Positions 33,870-45,215 are shown, counted from the first letter of the stretch. The stretch is DNA of 64,000 nucleotides from Ascaphus truei (GCA_036426205.1 CM071570.1:54550676-54614675); one strand, 5' to 3'. Translations and numbers: made by a program. Notes: generated by a model from the letters alone, not told the origin.

Positions 33870-34640
33870 TGATGGAATCAGATGAACGGAGTGAAAGTAA
33901 ACCCTTCATTAAGCCCATTCGGGATTCTGGTCTTTAATTTATAGATCCACTCTGCATCAATCCTTAGTAACATCTGATCAATATTGCCACCTCTCACCGG
34001 GCATTTTAATTGGTATATGCCCATAAACTTGAGGCTATTTACGTCTCCATTATGAAACTGCATGACGTGTCTTGCAACCGGTGTTTCGGTAGAGTGCTTG
34101 ACAGAGTTAACATGTTCAAGTATATGTCTACGAAGTTGTCTTGTAGTCTTACCTACATACCTCTTCCCACAGTTGCAGGTAATGAGGTATATAACATTTG
34201 TTGTCCTACAGTTAATAAAACTGTCCACATTGAAATACTGTGTATTGTCATGATTTGCAAAAGTCTTAGCTGTAATGACATGCTTACATGCCTTGCAACC
34301 TTGGCAGCGATACATCCCCTTAATGGGACTCAGCCATGTCTCTACCTTAGCCCGCTGATGACTATGAACGAGTTTATCTCGCAGATTTTGGTGTGTGGTT
34401 GGTCTAGGGCCGATAACCTTGGCCAAATCAACATCAGATAAAAGAAGGTGCCAATGTCGGGCAAATATTCTTTTTATTGCCCACCATCTCTTATTATAGG
34501 TGCCAATACATCTTACAGTGTTGTCATTACTTTTAAGTGAATTAGAGGACAAGAGAAAATCTCTATCACTATGCAATGCCCTGTGATACGCTCTATTAAG
34601 TGTTTTAATTTTATACCCACGACTAAGGAACCGATCGCGT
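33870..34640 (-). mobile_element. Penelope-like element: C-terminal region with GIY-YIG endonuclease
   Basis: The frame 33878-34576 encodes HWHLLLSDVDL, RPTTHQNLRDKLVHS, a CXXC-like pair (CQGCKACKH), then VIYLITCNCGKRYVGKTTRQ with RRHILEH. This is the GIY-YIG nuclease signature (tyrosines of IYL and YVG, the downstream Arg) that defines Penelope-like elements. The C-terminus ends GLNEGFTFTPFI. The reverse-transcriptase palm that should precede it is missing: the ORF joins directly, near 34640, to the N-terminal RT part. The encoded nuclease would nick DNA for target-primed reverse transcription, but this copy cannot be autonomous. Confidence 0.92.
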
Positions 34641-34646
34641 AGTTCC

Positions 34647-35398
34647 TTAGATTGTGTAATAAATGTGTAATAAACGTCCTGGTGGGGATTGTAATCTCTT
34701 ATGCACTTTGGGCAAATTATAGAATGTTGCCACAGTTGGAGATTTAGGGTACATAAAATCGTATTCTTGTCTGCTTATCATATCCTTATCTAGGGCTTCT
34801 GGTAGAATAATAAACAGATCTTTTTTATATTTTGAAGTAGGGCTACTCTCTAAGATCTCATAACACTCCTTGTCACTTAATAGTCTCATGTTCTCTATGA
34901 CATAGGCATCGGTGTCTTGAATCACGATATTGCCACCTTTATCAGATGGCTTGATAACAAAGGTTTTATTACACATAAGTTCTTGTAGGCCCTTCCTTTC
35001 CTCAATTGTGAGGTTATTATCTGATCTATAGTGTTCGGGTTCGGCTTCTAAGTCCCTTGTAACACAAGTAACAAACAGTTCAACCGCTGGGCAAATGTTC
35101 ATTGGGGGAGTGAAATTACTTTTCTTTTTTAGATGAGTAAAAGGACCAGTAATATCAGTCTCAGTGGAGACATTTTGTTCCAACAAATGTATTAAGTCAT
35201 CGAGATTCTGTTTATCCTGTGCATTTAGACCAGCAGTGAGCGCATTGGTATCATCGTTAGCCCTCTTAGAATGGAACTTATGTAGCAGTAATCGTCTACC
35301 AAAAAGGTTCAAATCTTTCACCCATTCAAACAGGTTGAAATCAGACGTGGGTGAAAATGAGAGTCCCTTCTTAACAAATTTAGTTGTTCTTCACTGAA
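34647..35398 (-). mobile_element. Penelope-like element: N-terminal part of reverse transcriptase
   Basis: The minus-strand translation includes GLSFSPTSDFNLFEWVKDLN, GRRLLLHKFHSKR, FVIKPSDKGGNIVIQ and FYNLPKVHKRLQSPPGR, which are early RT motifs of Penelope-like elements (the canonical KPADKGG and LPKIHK boxes). The catalytic YVDD-type box and the thumb are absent because sequence jumps at about 34645 to the region just before the GIY-YIG linker. A frameshift or stop separates it from the ORF upstream at 35458. Confidence 0.88.
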
Positions 35399-35457
35399 AA
35401 CATGATTAGAAAGATTGAAGACCTGCAAGGCGTCTGTGCCACTACAGACTGTTTTTA

Positions 35458-36219
35458 TTAAGTGGGGGCTGAAGGATTTTTGTTTCCCCTTAGGATTCTT
35501 TTTTCCCCTGCGGGTTTTGCGTTTAGCTGGGTCTGTGCTAAAAAACCAACCTTGTTGTCTTTAGAAGGTTTCCTGCCTCGGCCTCTAGCCTGACCTTGGG
35601 GCCTAGAACCTGATTGTTCCCCTTCAGACATATCTGTCTCCGATGAGGAATATTCAGAGAAGTTTCCCCTTCTCCTAGATCTTGTAGGGAATCTATAAAC
35701 AGTGCCCTGTTCATAGTCGTTACTATCCCGGAGGAACTTCTTGTGTTTCCTATCCTTCAACTCCTTTTTAAAATTTTCCATATTTGTTTCTAGCTGACGC
35801 TCCATTTCCTCAAATTCCTGTAACTTGTTATATTTAATGATGTCCTTTACACTGATATCTAGATCTTTATTAGTTATATCTAATCGTGTTTTTTCATGCT
35901 CAATTAGTAAGGTCATTAATTCATTTGAGCAATTGGATAAGGTATCTTCCCACTTTTTGATAAAGTCTGCAGATGTAATATAATATGCAGGGCTCAATCT
36001 CAATCCGCGTGGAATCATGCTGGATTCAAGATATTTCTGTAAACTCGTAATCTCCCACCAGACCTGTGACTGAGTCCGTAACAATTTAGAGATGTTACGA
36101 AAATAATTAATTATATCATGATCTGTTTCTGACATGCCTGATGGTGTGGTAGTAAACACATTTTTGGCTTCGTCCTGCCAACTAAAGATATCCATGCCAC
36201 TCGTAAGGTATCCAGCCAT
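35458..36219 (-). mobile_element. Penelope-like element: N-terminal ORF, coiled coil and basic tail
   Basis: A 253-residue open frame with MIPRGLRLSP, a motif recurrent in Penelope-like N-terminal regions, followed by a charged helical stretch (EFEEMERQLETNMENFKKEL) likely to form a coiled coil, and an Arg/Ser-rich basic segment (TRSRRRGNFSEY, ARGRGRKPSKD). Probably a nucleic-acid-binding N-terminal part of the element's polyprotein. It starts about 20 bp inside the right terminal repeat. Confidence 0.75.
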
Positions 36220-36230
36220 GGTATGTATGG

Positions 36231-36545
36231 ATAAGGATCCATATGTTTAGGGATAGTCCCATCTCAACTGCTAGTATCATTTACTTATCATTCGAGCTAT
36301 TTACTGATTTCGTGGGCTTTTTTGGCTCACCCTGGCTGTTTGCACCATTTAACCTCTATCACCCTATTTTCAATTGTGAGGAGATCTTGGTGCATGTGTT
36401 ATTTGATTTAATTCATTTTTATTACACACACTTTCGGTAATATATGTTTTAAGTATATAATAATAAAAGTTACTTTTAAATTAGTGGTGTGCATCTAAGT
36501 GAATTTTCTTTGGGGTGCAATCATTTTGCACTCTTCATTTTCACT
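36231..36545 (+). repeat. Penelope-like element, right terminal repeat (intact arm)
   Basis: Continuous arm of about 315 bp whose inner 90 bp match 32391-32475 and whose outer 105 bp match 30925-31048, both inverted. The middle 120 bp (36321-36440) are lost on the left, where the mariner-like block sits. It ends at a (CA)n run. Confidence 0.8.
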
Positions 36546-36547
36546 TG

Positions 36548-36577
<30 letters not shown>
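36548..36577 (+). repeat. (CA)n microsatellite
   Basis: About 15 CA units at the outer end of the right Penelope arm. Confidence 0.9.
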
Positions 36578-36578
<1 letters not shown>

Positions 36579-36760
36579 ATTATTTTAAAAAGGGAGTATG
36601 ACAGGAGAACCACATAGGAAAAAACTGGCAAATTACTGTACTTTCATCAGGAGAGTTCCAGTCAAAATTATCTTATTTCTGCATTTAAAAAAAAAAAAAA
36701 AAAGTAAACTTAGAGGCACAAATATGACAAATGTCAGCTACTACTTTACAACTTTTATAA

Positions 36761-37332
36761 TATCCCTTGTGTGCACATCCACGTCTCAAACAGGTCTGCA
36801 ACCCGGCTTTTCACCATTATCTCTTGCATACAGTGCTTTCGCTGCACGAAGGGATTCTGGGAACTGACATGCAAATGAGAACACAATGTCACCTTATCCT
36901 TCTTATCCACTTTAACATGGACCCCTATAAGCTTATGCCTGCTGCATTACACAGCTTCTCAGCACAGCCTGGGTAAAAGAAGTGTGTAGCCAGTAAACCT
37001 ACTCAGGCGGCTGTTTTGACCTTTATGGTCTCATCAGTGTGAGGCTGGTTATACTGGCTTTGCAATATGAAGCTGGGATAGGTTTCAACCACACCTGAAA
37101 TAAGTTATGGTGGAATCAAAAGGGTGGGGGGGGGGGGGGGGGGGGGGGAATTACTCCAACATACTGTGTACAGCAAATAAAAATATCACTTGTGCGCACA
37201 TTCACATCTCAGATAGGTGTTCAACCCAGCTTTTCACCATTATCTTTTAGCATAAAATGCTTCAACTGCAGCAAGGGACTCTGGGTAATGATATCCAAAC
37301 GAGCACTATAAACTTATGCCTGCCATATTAGA
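36761..37332 (+). repeat. Pair of direct repeats of an unnamed interspersed family
   Basis: TATCCCTTGTGTGCACATCC with GGCTTTTCACCATTATCTCT and GGGATTCTGGGAACTGACAT (36761-36955) recurs diverged at 37183-37332. The copies flank a 23-bp poly-G run at 37126-37148. This may be two copies of a SINE-like family; I see no tRNA or 7SL head. Confidence 0.5.
37126..37148 (+). repeat. poly-G tract
   Basis: Uninterrupted run of 23 G, flanked by AGGGT and AATTACT. The length is probably not reliable in the assembly. Confidence 0.9.
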
Positions 37333-37613
37333 GCTTTTTTAATTTAAATTCGTGTGCAAAATTGACAAATTTGGCCGTCAGTTCTTCATCTATGATGCTT
37401 TATTAATATTTATTCTGTGCTTTGCATGGCGATTTAGACTAATATGCTAATAGACATTAAAAAAAAAAGACCAACATTTCTTGAAGTAGCTGAATGTGGT
37501 TTAAAATCCTACAGTAATTGCTCTCCCCTAATGTGTAATAGTTTTTGACATTCATAGCAATGCTGGCAGAAAACCGCTCTATCTAGACATCGAGAGAGAC
37601 ACACAAGCCGTAC

Positions 37614-37681
37614 CTTTTTACAGGCCCGTTTACAGACCAGTTTGTACTCCTTGGCTTTTGATTCAGAGTGATAACCTGCAC
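37614..37681 (-). CDS. TASP1: TASP1 coding exon b (second coding exon)
   Basis: A 68-nt exon with acceptor TTCTTCTTTTAG before 37681 and donor GTACGGC after 37614. Two bases complete the Gly codon started in exon a, then 22 codons read AGYHSESKAKEYKLVCKRAC and KK. Human taspase-1 has AGYHSESKAKEYKHVCKRAC at this place. It ends in phase 0, matching the phase-0 start of exon c (AIEKL). Located between exon a (2.0 kb upstream in transcript) and the Penelope-filled 8.1-kb intron. Confidence 0.96.
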
Positions 37682-38011
37682 CTAAAAGAAGAAAAATGTA
37701 TCAAAAGACAAAAATGGATTGCCCTGGATACTTTTGTTTAAATGTCATATGCATTTAGAAACATTTAAGCTGGAAAAATTCTACTTTCTACATTGTCGAC
37801 AAATGTAGAAGGCGACTTCAGCTAGTTTTTCAAAGGAGCCAAATCAGAAAAACGCTGCCTGCAGCTCTTGAACACTGGACTTGAGGGTTAACCCCCCTTT
37901 CTTACATTGTGGCTCAACCAACAGTCTTGAAATTAGTGGCAGCAGATGGACAAATATGTGGATTTGTCCCACCAACCGAGCTGAAGAGCCGTGATGTACT
38001 GTAGAATATTC

Positions 38012-38215
38012 AAAATATGCAAACAAGGAGAGGTAGTCGCACTTTTAGTGTTCAAATGATCCTCAGACCATTTTACAAAATTTCGGAGTACAATTAATAC
38101 CTGAAGAAGGGTTAATTTTGTACCCCGAAATGTTTTTGAATACAAATAAAATGGTCTGAGGATCCTTTGAACGCTACGAGTGCGACCACCTCTCCTTGTT
38201 TGCATATTTTACAGC
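38012..38215. repeat. Inverted-arm repeat with central hammerhead-like motif
   Basis: GCAAACAAGGAGAGGTAGTC and CCTCAGACCATTTTAC on the left (38018-38086) recur inverted at about 38149-38203. The centre at 38101-38130 reads CTGAAGAAGGGT, loop, ACCCCGAAATG, with the full CTGANGA and CGAAA boxes around a GGGT/ACCC stem. This looks like two inverted Penelope-type terminal repeats meeting at the ribozyme-like motif. Confidence 0.6.
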
Positions 38216-39690
38216 TTTTGCATTCTCCCTCCTTGCCATCAGATCAATCCATGGTGGCCCCCAACTGCGAGTTATTTGTTGGAAAACTTCTTGATAAAGG
38301 GACCATTCTCCGTTTTGTCATTAAACGACTTCTACCTGTGTTATCCATGTTCTTAGTGACCTGGTAATGCAGGGCTGGGGCGACACGTGGCTTGCACAGT
38401 GCCCCTGCTGTCAAACTCTTGTCAATGCACAGTCCTCTCTCTCATCATCCATTGGATTTCAGAAACTTGAGCCATCATTTGGGGGAATGGCCGATCTTCT
38501 GAATAGATTTGCTACTCGGCTATCACAAGCTTCGTAATCCTCTGGATGGGTACATTTGGCCTACCTCCCTAAAAAAAAACAACCACCCGCCCCCCACCTC
38601 TACCAGTCTGATTTCAGAAGGTTTCCCTTGTATCATTCACCTTCCAGTACTTGCCACAGCCGGTAAGGGGTTAAGCCATCTAATAGCTGCTTCTGTACAC
38701 TCGTATTCCCAGCAATCTGTTTCCTCTCACATCGTTTGTTTGCCTGTCTGAGCCGTCTTTCTAAAATGTCCACCGACAGCGTGGTATGTGACGTCAGCCG
38801 CCCTCGTTCTTCCCAATGGTGCTTTTGTCCGACACCACCCGGCCCCTGCATGGCATGCTACACCCAACGCTAACGTCAGACTACTGCAGTGGGACTTCGG
38901 ACGACTTCACCTGCGTGGGACTCTATGTCTGATTCCCCGTCCTCCTCCCAACAGCTGGCTGCAGCACTTGAGGCATCTCTGTGGTGCCGCGGGGCCTCCT
39001 GGGGACGCTGGCTAAACATTACTATACCAGCCCATACATACGTAAGTGCCTTTGCCGCCTTGCATCGGGGAACCAACATTACCTGCGAGCTGGCCACTTT
39101 CTGACACTTTTGTGCCCAGAAAAGGGTGTCCTTGACCCAACCTTCTTCCCAAATAGCCCAGCTTTAGAGCGTATCATTAAAAAAAATGTTAAATTCTAAT
39201 CTTGGTGACTTTGTACCACCAGGTAGGACCAGAAAGCAAACACTCCACAGGTAAAGGGGGAGATGCCCTATGTAGCAAGCTTTTTTCTGTCCTACCTAAA
39301 GAGAAGGAGTATATAATTCATAGTGCCATCGGGTGGACAGAAAGGAAAAGGGCTTTTTCGGTGGTGGAACAAAGTGTGTTCAGAGCGATATAGAAGTCAA
39401 TGGATTCTCTACTAAAATAGTCGTTCTATCACTTTCTACGGAGCCTTGTGGATCCAGCTCTCGGAGTACCAGTTGAAATAAAAAAAAACAAGGAACATTT
39501 CCAGATAAAGATACTTGTAATTCTAAAATGCACTACATAAAAAAGGAGCATTATGTAATGTAGCTATGAAACTCAGTAGATATAAGTTGTAAAGCATTGA
39601 AATCAAATTCATTTCAGTCACTAGTAATCCTGCCTGTGTACAATATGGTCTTAATGTTTCTTATTAATACCTCGATACCTGTGCCATTTT
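38216..39690. other. TASP1 first coding intron, nothing recognised
   Basis: Several overlapping short ORFs at 38500-39400 on both strands but no motif, splice structure or homology that I recognise. GC content is somewhat higher at 38770-39010. Confidence 0.45.
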
Positions 39691-39692
39691 AC

Positions 39693-39837
39693 CTGCATGC
39701 ACCAACACAAATCCAACCCTTTTCTCGCTTTGGGTTTTGCTGGACTCCAGTTCATTGGCAGATTCTGTCTCCTTTCTACTCGTGACCTGAGATGATTTAG
39801 AAGGCAACACGTCTGATGAATTCAAAGACTTCTCCAT
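39693..39837 (-). CDS. TASP1: TASP1 coding exon a (start codon exon)
   Basis: The ATG at 39837-39835 lies in a good Kozak context (ATCACCATGG). The 145 nt encode 48 residues plus the first base of a Gly codon: MEKSLNSSDVLPSKSSQV at the start and EKRVGFVLVHA at the end, then donor GTAAAATGG. Human taspase-1 begins MTMEKGMSSGEG and reaches GGFVLVHAG at the same point, so length and pattern agree. The first 40 residues are polar and variable, as in the family; the last ten enter the first strand of the Ntn-hydrolase fold. Confidence 0.95.
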
Positions 39838-39916
39838 GGTGATACACCACAGTTATCATTGCTCTTTTCGGAAAGTGCATCCTGATAAGCAAAAGTCAGA
39901 GTGGCCAAGGGTCCAC
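39838..39916 (-). promoter_or_regulatory. TASP1: TASP1 5' UTR part of exon 2, with acceptor site and overlapping uORF
   Basis: An acceptor TTTGTTGTAG lies directly before 39916 on the minus strand, so a noncoding exon 1 must exist further upstream (higher coordinates). It was not found. An upstream ATG at 39880 opens a 27-codon ORF that runs out of frame past the main ATG and stops with TAA at 39797-39799. Confidence 0.8.
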
Positions 39917-39919
39917 CTA

Positions 39920-40083
39920 CAACAAATGAAAATTATAATCAGTTATGACATTTAATTAACTTAGATTTCAGACTTGATAAACTCAGACAAATAAATAAGC
40001 AAATCAAAAGGTTTACTTCCATCATTCGTAGAAATAGGACACGACAATCTTTAAACAAAGAAAAAGATAAAAAATAAAAATAA

Positions 40084-40139
<56 letters not shown>

Positions 40140-41016
40140 CAAGTAACAATGCACCTTTAATATTAGGTCTTCAACAGGTTGGAATTGATACGCACATACT
40201 GTAATTGTCTTTTATGATGCTTCCTTCTTAATGACATCAACATCTGTCATTTTCTTCATTCTACACATTGGACCACACAAAAGAGACACAATTAAGGCCA
40301 CATATAATAAGCAGCACGGCATGTCGAGAGCACACAATTCGACTAATGAAAACCTTGCAAATATTTTGTTCTGTTTGATCTTGGGGAAACCATTGTTGCA
40401 GTTTGTGGCTTAGTGCATGCAGTATGTCAAAACTCACAGAGGTCCTCAAGCAATACTCTCCATGCGATGGGACGATAGAATCCCTAGCTGGTGTGTGTAA
40501 ATATTGCACAGCAAGAAACTCCTCATGTGCAATGCTGTGTCGTGTCTAAAGACTAAAGTAACATACTGTAAGTGGTACTGGCCTGAAAAATAAACGTTCT
40601 TATCAACACCTTTATTATAAGTTTTTTGATTTTAAGTTTACTTGAAAGAATGCATTAAATTCTCCAGGACATTTTCTGTAATTTAATAGATTACAATTTA
40701 GGAGGTTACAAACTCTGTTCAATGGCCAGGATGCATATACTCAGGATCAACTCTGAAACTTCAAAAGACAGGGGAGCCCAATGCTACATCCAATTGACAA
40801 AACATATATGGTAATGAGTATAAAGTTAAATACTTCAATAATAATATTTTCTTGGTTATTTAGTTAAACCCCAAAGCGTCATAAGCCTGCATGTCAACAT
40901 CAAGGCATAAACAAATTTGCAGGTCCAAACACTAGCATTGGGCTGCTCTGTCTTTTGCTACATACATTTGTCACGCTCAGTAGCACTCCTTTTGACATAC
41001 ATATACACACACACAC

Positions 41017-41059
<43 letters not shown>

Positions 41060-41078
41060 CACATATAATATTATACAG
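39920..41078. other. Upstream intron or flank with CA microsatellite
   Basis: Mostly AT-rich unique sequence. (CA)n of 25 units at 40088-40137 and TATA/CATA simple repeat at 41000-41065. No exon recognised. Confidence 0.5.
40088..40137 (+). repeat. (CA)n microsatellite
   Basis: Twenty-five perfect CA units. Confidence 0.95.
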
Positions 41079-41225
41079 TGTTCGACAAACCTATACATTT
41101 GCTCGCCCCGGGCGAGTGGATTTAACCCCCGGGCGAGTAAATATTGGCCCAAGCAGCACACGTTTGGTACTAGGTGGCGAGTAGATTTTTTTGTGTGGCG
41201 AGTAGATTTTTTGGTGATTTGTCAA
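41079..41225 (+). mobile_element. hAT-like MITE with CAGTGTTCGACAAA terminus
   Basis: Starts CAGTGTTCGACAAACCTATA, contains a CCCCGGGCGAGTGGATTTAA and CCCCCGGGCGAGTAAATA pair, two GGCGAGTAGATTTTTT copies, and ends GGTGATTTGTC where the inverted complement of the start is expected (the last bases are lost). The 28926 fragment holds the intact opposite end GTCGAACACTG. Confidence 0.6.
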
Positions 41226-41229
41226 CCAC

Positions 41230-43050
41230 ACGCCAAGGCAGACCACATATCAGGGGTCCCTAACGCTAATATAAATATAAATGTCCAGTATGTTATGTAT
41301 TAACATGGAGAGAGGGGGAACATGGTATTGTATCCATGACAATGGATAAAGTTAAAAAATTATAACTTTCGTTGTATACATGCTATAACGGTGATATTTG
41401 GACACAAGTTAAACCCCACCTATAGCAGGCGGCCCAGGGATTGTTAACCCCTTCTTACCAATAGAAAGTATGATTTCCCCATGTAATAGTTTATGCCATA
41501 TTTTTATTCAGGAAGGCAGTGTTAGTTACTGTACAGGAGTCCTCTGATGTGTTAATGAGGCCATATGCTGATCAAAGAGGCTAAGACTCACCCCCCTTGA
41601 ATGTGCAGACCAGGTCTCACAACTAGGTGATAACCATTTCACCTGTCAAAAGTGACACCCTGAGACAAAGCTTCGCCGGTCCAATGTCACTTCAGTCAGA
41701 CCTGCTGGTTTTAAGGATTTGGGCCCCTGTTTCCTAAGTGGGGCTACTCAAATGTCCACTGCACATGTCTGGAGCTGTCAGGGAGGGTGATGTCAGCTCT
41801 CCCACGTTATGTGGCAATGTTTAATAGGTGTAAGTTAATTCATAGCCAATCGGATGAGGCTAATGTTAAAAACCAGGTCCCTTAGCTTTAAAGGGTGTCT
41901 GCAGCCTTATTCCTGTGCTGGTCGTGGCTGTAACAACTAAATGAGCTGCTATTTGGCTGAATACCTCATCATCCAACCCCAGTAAGTGTAAATATTCCTG
42001 TAATGTTATTTGCTTGATGTATTGTCTGTTCTGCTCTTGGAAATAAACTCATTCAGTTTACTTTATCCTAATCTTGTTCAATCTGGCCCGGTTATTCTAT
42101 ATATTGTCTGTTCTCTCTTGACACTATGTTTCCCTTAATCACTGAATTACAAAGGCAAGGAGTAATTGTTGTTTAAGTTTTGGTATCGGTCTAGTTGTTT
42201 TCACCAGTCTTTCACAAATATTGATTGAGCATCTATATGCAAATAAAGAGGATTATTAAAGGATTATTCTTGCACTATTCCAGATCACTACCTAGTATAC
42301 ACCATTGTTTTAACATACCATGTTTACTAGCTACTGACATTTTGCTGTATGTTGAAACAAAGGGAACAGAAAAATCCTCCCTTTTTTCTTTTTGGTATAT
42401 CCACAAGTAATTCTAACCATTTGACATACATCTCCAACCTGTTTTAATACAACAGTTCTCCTGTAACCACTCTGTATAGACTTGGTACCCATTCGGGATC
42501 GCGGTATATTGTATGTATTCCTCTTCAAAACTGACCAGGAATAAATTGGCATAATTAGGTGCCAATAGCCGCGTTTTTTTCTTATACTGATCTTGTGGTG
42601 ATTTTCGGGAAAGGTGTTCCTGTTCTTAAAAAAGATGGTAGGACATAAGTCCCTGTCACTGGTGGAATGTTCCGTCCCTGTATCCTCATATCTTTTCTGG
42701 ATCAGGTACCCAATGTCTTTTATATATTTAAAACATTTAAGCCAGTTGTAAAGACTACCATTCTAATAGTCCAGTGTATTTAGAAGACATTTGGGGGTGG
42801 GTATGTCCCTGGTTTTCTTGGACATAGTGATCTGCCTATATATCCGGCAGTCTCTGGAGTCAGTAGACTACATTACATACCCAGTAGGGATGTTCGTGAT
42901 CGGCTCTTTCCTGCTTATTATAGGAGTATTGAATTAGAGGCTAGCTCTGTGACGGTACAGATTTTTATTTCTTCCTTTTTAGAACTTTAACAATTAACTT
43001 ACTTATTAGTTCGATAATTTAGTACAACTTCGCAAAAAGTAACATGTCAG
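41230..43050. other. Intergenic or upstream intron; possible LTR tail
   Basis: A segment at 41900-42100 with GGAAATAAACTCATTCAGTT and CTGGCCCGGTTATTC looks like the polyadenylation end of an LTR, but I cannot find its start. The rest shows no features. Confidence 0.3.
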
Positions 43051-43057
43051 TAATATA

Positions 43058-43817
43058 TGTAACGGTGTCTCCTCCAACCGGTCGCAGATAAAGGCCATTA
43101 CAGGGTGTATGGTGCGTAAGCCTGCTGGCAACAGGAGGACTGAGTCGTCCGCCGATGGTAGTGGAGACACAGGAATAGGCTTCTGGGGTTCATACCCTAC
43201 ATATCTCCTTAGCAGTGCAGCGCCTCCATCTGCCGTGGACTCCAGGAACTGAAGGTGATCTTCCACGATAGAACTTATTACCTCTCCCCCCAGTAAGGTC
43301 ACGCACAAGGCAGGAGGAATATTGCAAAACAGGAATGGGTTTATTACTACACTCTGCAGTAACACTTACACGACAGTCTTCTGCCGGATACAGTCTGTCA
43401 GGTCAGCTATCACTGAAGATGGTCCCTGGACCGGCACTACAGCCCAAGGGCACCTGCAGCCGTCCTAGCTCTTCCCCACCTCCCTAGCAGAGGCAGAAGT
43501 ATGGTCCACACTCACTCTCCCCAGAAGGGAAGAGCACATGGAAAGGCCCCAATCTCAGGCTCACAGTTGTGTGACCTGCCTTCATCAGACGGGAAGGAAC
43601 AACTCCTAACTTTAGGGCAGTCCTGTCCTTAAGTACAGCCAGAAGGCGGACACCCCGTTGTCCCAGCTACAACAGGATGTACCACCCCCTGCTGTCACTC
43701 AAGTGCAGTACCAAAAATGAGGGGGAAAACCCCATACCAACTACTGGCAACCTGATAGTACCAGGGTTTACTGCCAGCCCATTGGGTAGAATAGTAGTCA
43801 GGGGTGACGCTGCTACA
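43058..43817 (-). mobile_element. Solo LTR, minus strand
   Basis: Runs from TGTAGCAGCGTCACCCC (minus-strand start at 43817) to GACACCGTTACA (43058), i.e. TG...CA ends, about 760 bp, flanked by TATA on both sides (43054-43057 and 43818-43821). It contains a GTAATAAACCCATTCC polyadenylation signal. A second copy of the same LTR lies at 48263-49380 on the other strand. No gag or pol sequence adjoins, so it is a solo LTR from recombination. The superfamily (ERV or Ty3-like) cannot be decided from the LTR. Confidence 0.75.
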
Positions 43818-44009
43818 TATATATAACATGAACCCTTCTACTCACAATAGTAGGAGTGCGTTCCTGAAATCACTGTTGTAGCATTCGCCCACAAGTATTC
43901 AGAGTGTTCTGATCTTAAGTTGTAGCCTTTATTACAAGTCTCTCCATTGAGCTGTAGGCTTATGCATGGTCTAGAAGTCTTCCACAGCCTCGTCAGGGGC
44001 GCAAGGCTC

Positions 44010-45215
44010 TCAACATGGTCATCCTTCTCTGTCTGGACCATGTCTGCCTCTAAGGTTTGAGTGGTCGGTCGGATTGGTAGTTCTGCGTCTCGTCTGCTGT
44101 CCCCAAACCTGTCGCCTTAATAAACTGGGGCCTTCTTTGACATCCCTCACACTGATTTTCTTTTTGTTATACATTGCTTGGAGATGAAACAGGAAGCCCA
44201 ATCTGTACTTTATCTCATGATTACGCTGGATTATCATAATGTCCGAGTTATCTTCTTCTGGCTAATGTTACCGGGGCACTATCGCTGAATATTTGCAGGT
44301 TAGTATCCTCAAATATAACTTCTGGCAGCTTCTGTGTGTTCATGATTTGTGTATTTGTCATATATTGATGGGCCCTTAATATCTCGTCTCTTGGTCTACC
44401 GCCGCCTCTGTCTCTGGGTCTAAAAGTGCGATGGTTTCTGTCCAGTTTAGCTTTTTCAGGGTTGATACCAGAATTTGAAAGAGGCGCTGTGTTAGGTCTC
44501 AGATGGTCAGGGGTCACTGCCTCAGGGATACCTCCCTGATGTTATTCCTGCGGGAGCAATTTTATGCTTCCTCCTGCCCTTCCATCAGAGATTGGACTTG
44601 CTCCTTCACAGTTCCAACCTCTTCCATTAAGTCTATTTGCTGTTCTGATATATCTTACACCCTGGTTTCTATCTTAGTTGTTATTTCGGTGATTGCTGCC
44701 AAATCAGCTTTAAGCTCAAATCACCCTTTCCTCCACTACTTCTTGTATGGATTGCTTTATTTTTGCCATCCACACTTTCATCTCTTTCCTGGAGAAAGGT
44801 CTGCAGTCCTGCCCCTGTTTTGACTGAGTTACCGCTTTCTTCTTCATACGGAGATCCGCCATCTTGATTTTTCTTCTTAGCAGAGGGCATTTGCCTCTTC
44901 TGAAAAAAGTGTGCCATGTCCTATCTTTGTGTTTTTTTCTTTTGGCTTTGGAACACAGCGAGACAGTTCTAGTGCACCCTCGTTCTGTTTTGGGGGTTGT
45001 GTTGAGCTTTTTTAAGGCGCTCGCCTCCGCTGCGGGAGAGTGGCGCTCTAATCTATGGTGGCCATCGTGGTTCGCGCCACACATACGCCCTCTTTTAAGT
45101 CGCTTTCTAATCATTTTTCTATTTGGACTATCTCTTCCTTTAAACCTTGTAGCTCTTTCAGCAATTATTGTAGCCATAAGATCCAATAAACACATGTTAA
45201 GAATCTTTTTCAATT
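44010..45215 (-). mobile_element. L1-type LINE ORF1 remnant
   Basis: Across three frames the minus strand reads a basic N-terminal part (KKHKDRTWHTFFRRG), a coiled-coil-like stretch (KVWMAKIKQSIQEVVEERVI), then CSRRNNIRE, PRDEILRAHQYMTNTQIMN, KLPEVIFEDTNLQIFSD and YRLGFLFHLQAMYN. These follow the L1 ORF1p RNA-binding and C-terminal domains (RRNNLRIRG..., PRDVI..., FPDLS, YRWGFPF). At least three frameshifts or stops make it a fossil. No ORF2 follows in the expected place; the solo LTR at 43058 is next. Confidence 0.7.

Larger units (their letters stand above)
6704..39916 (-). other. TASP1: TASP1 transcription unit (visible part, 5' half of gene)
   Basis: Span from the second exon (5' UTR plus start codon) to the sixth coding exon. 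Order, strand and splice phases of all six exons agree with one gene: phase 1 after exon a, 0 after b and c, 1 after d, 2 after e, 1 after f. Introns in transcript order are about 2.0, 8.1, 15.4, 1.2 and 5.8 kb, large because they are filled with transposons. No exon beyond the sixth was found between 1 and 6703, so the rest, including the catalytic threonine and the beta subunit, lies outside the window. Taspase-1 is a nuclear protease that autocleaves into alpha and beta subunits and cuts KMT2A/MLL and TFIIA precursors (family knowledge). Confidence 0.93.

Noticed and set aside
33878..34576. GIY-YIG nuclease ORF as a host gene
   Set aside because: The surrounding RT motifs, inverted terminal repeats and a second, diverged copy at 59146-59670 show that it belongs to Penelope-like retroelements.
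38500..39400. Cluster of short overlapping ORFs on both strands as an unknown gene
   Set aside because: No conserved motif, splice pattern or frame preference; it is intron between TASP1 coding exons a and b.
41900..42100. Third solo LTR
   Set aside because: Only a possible polyadenylation end (GGAAATAAACTC) is visible; no TG start, matching end or target duplication was found.
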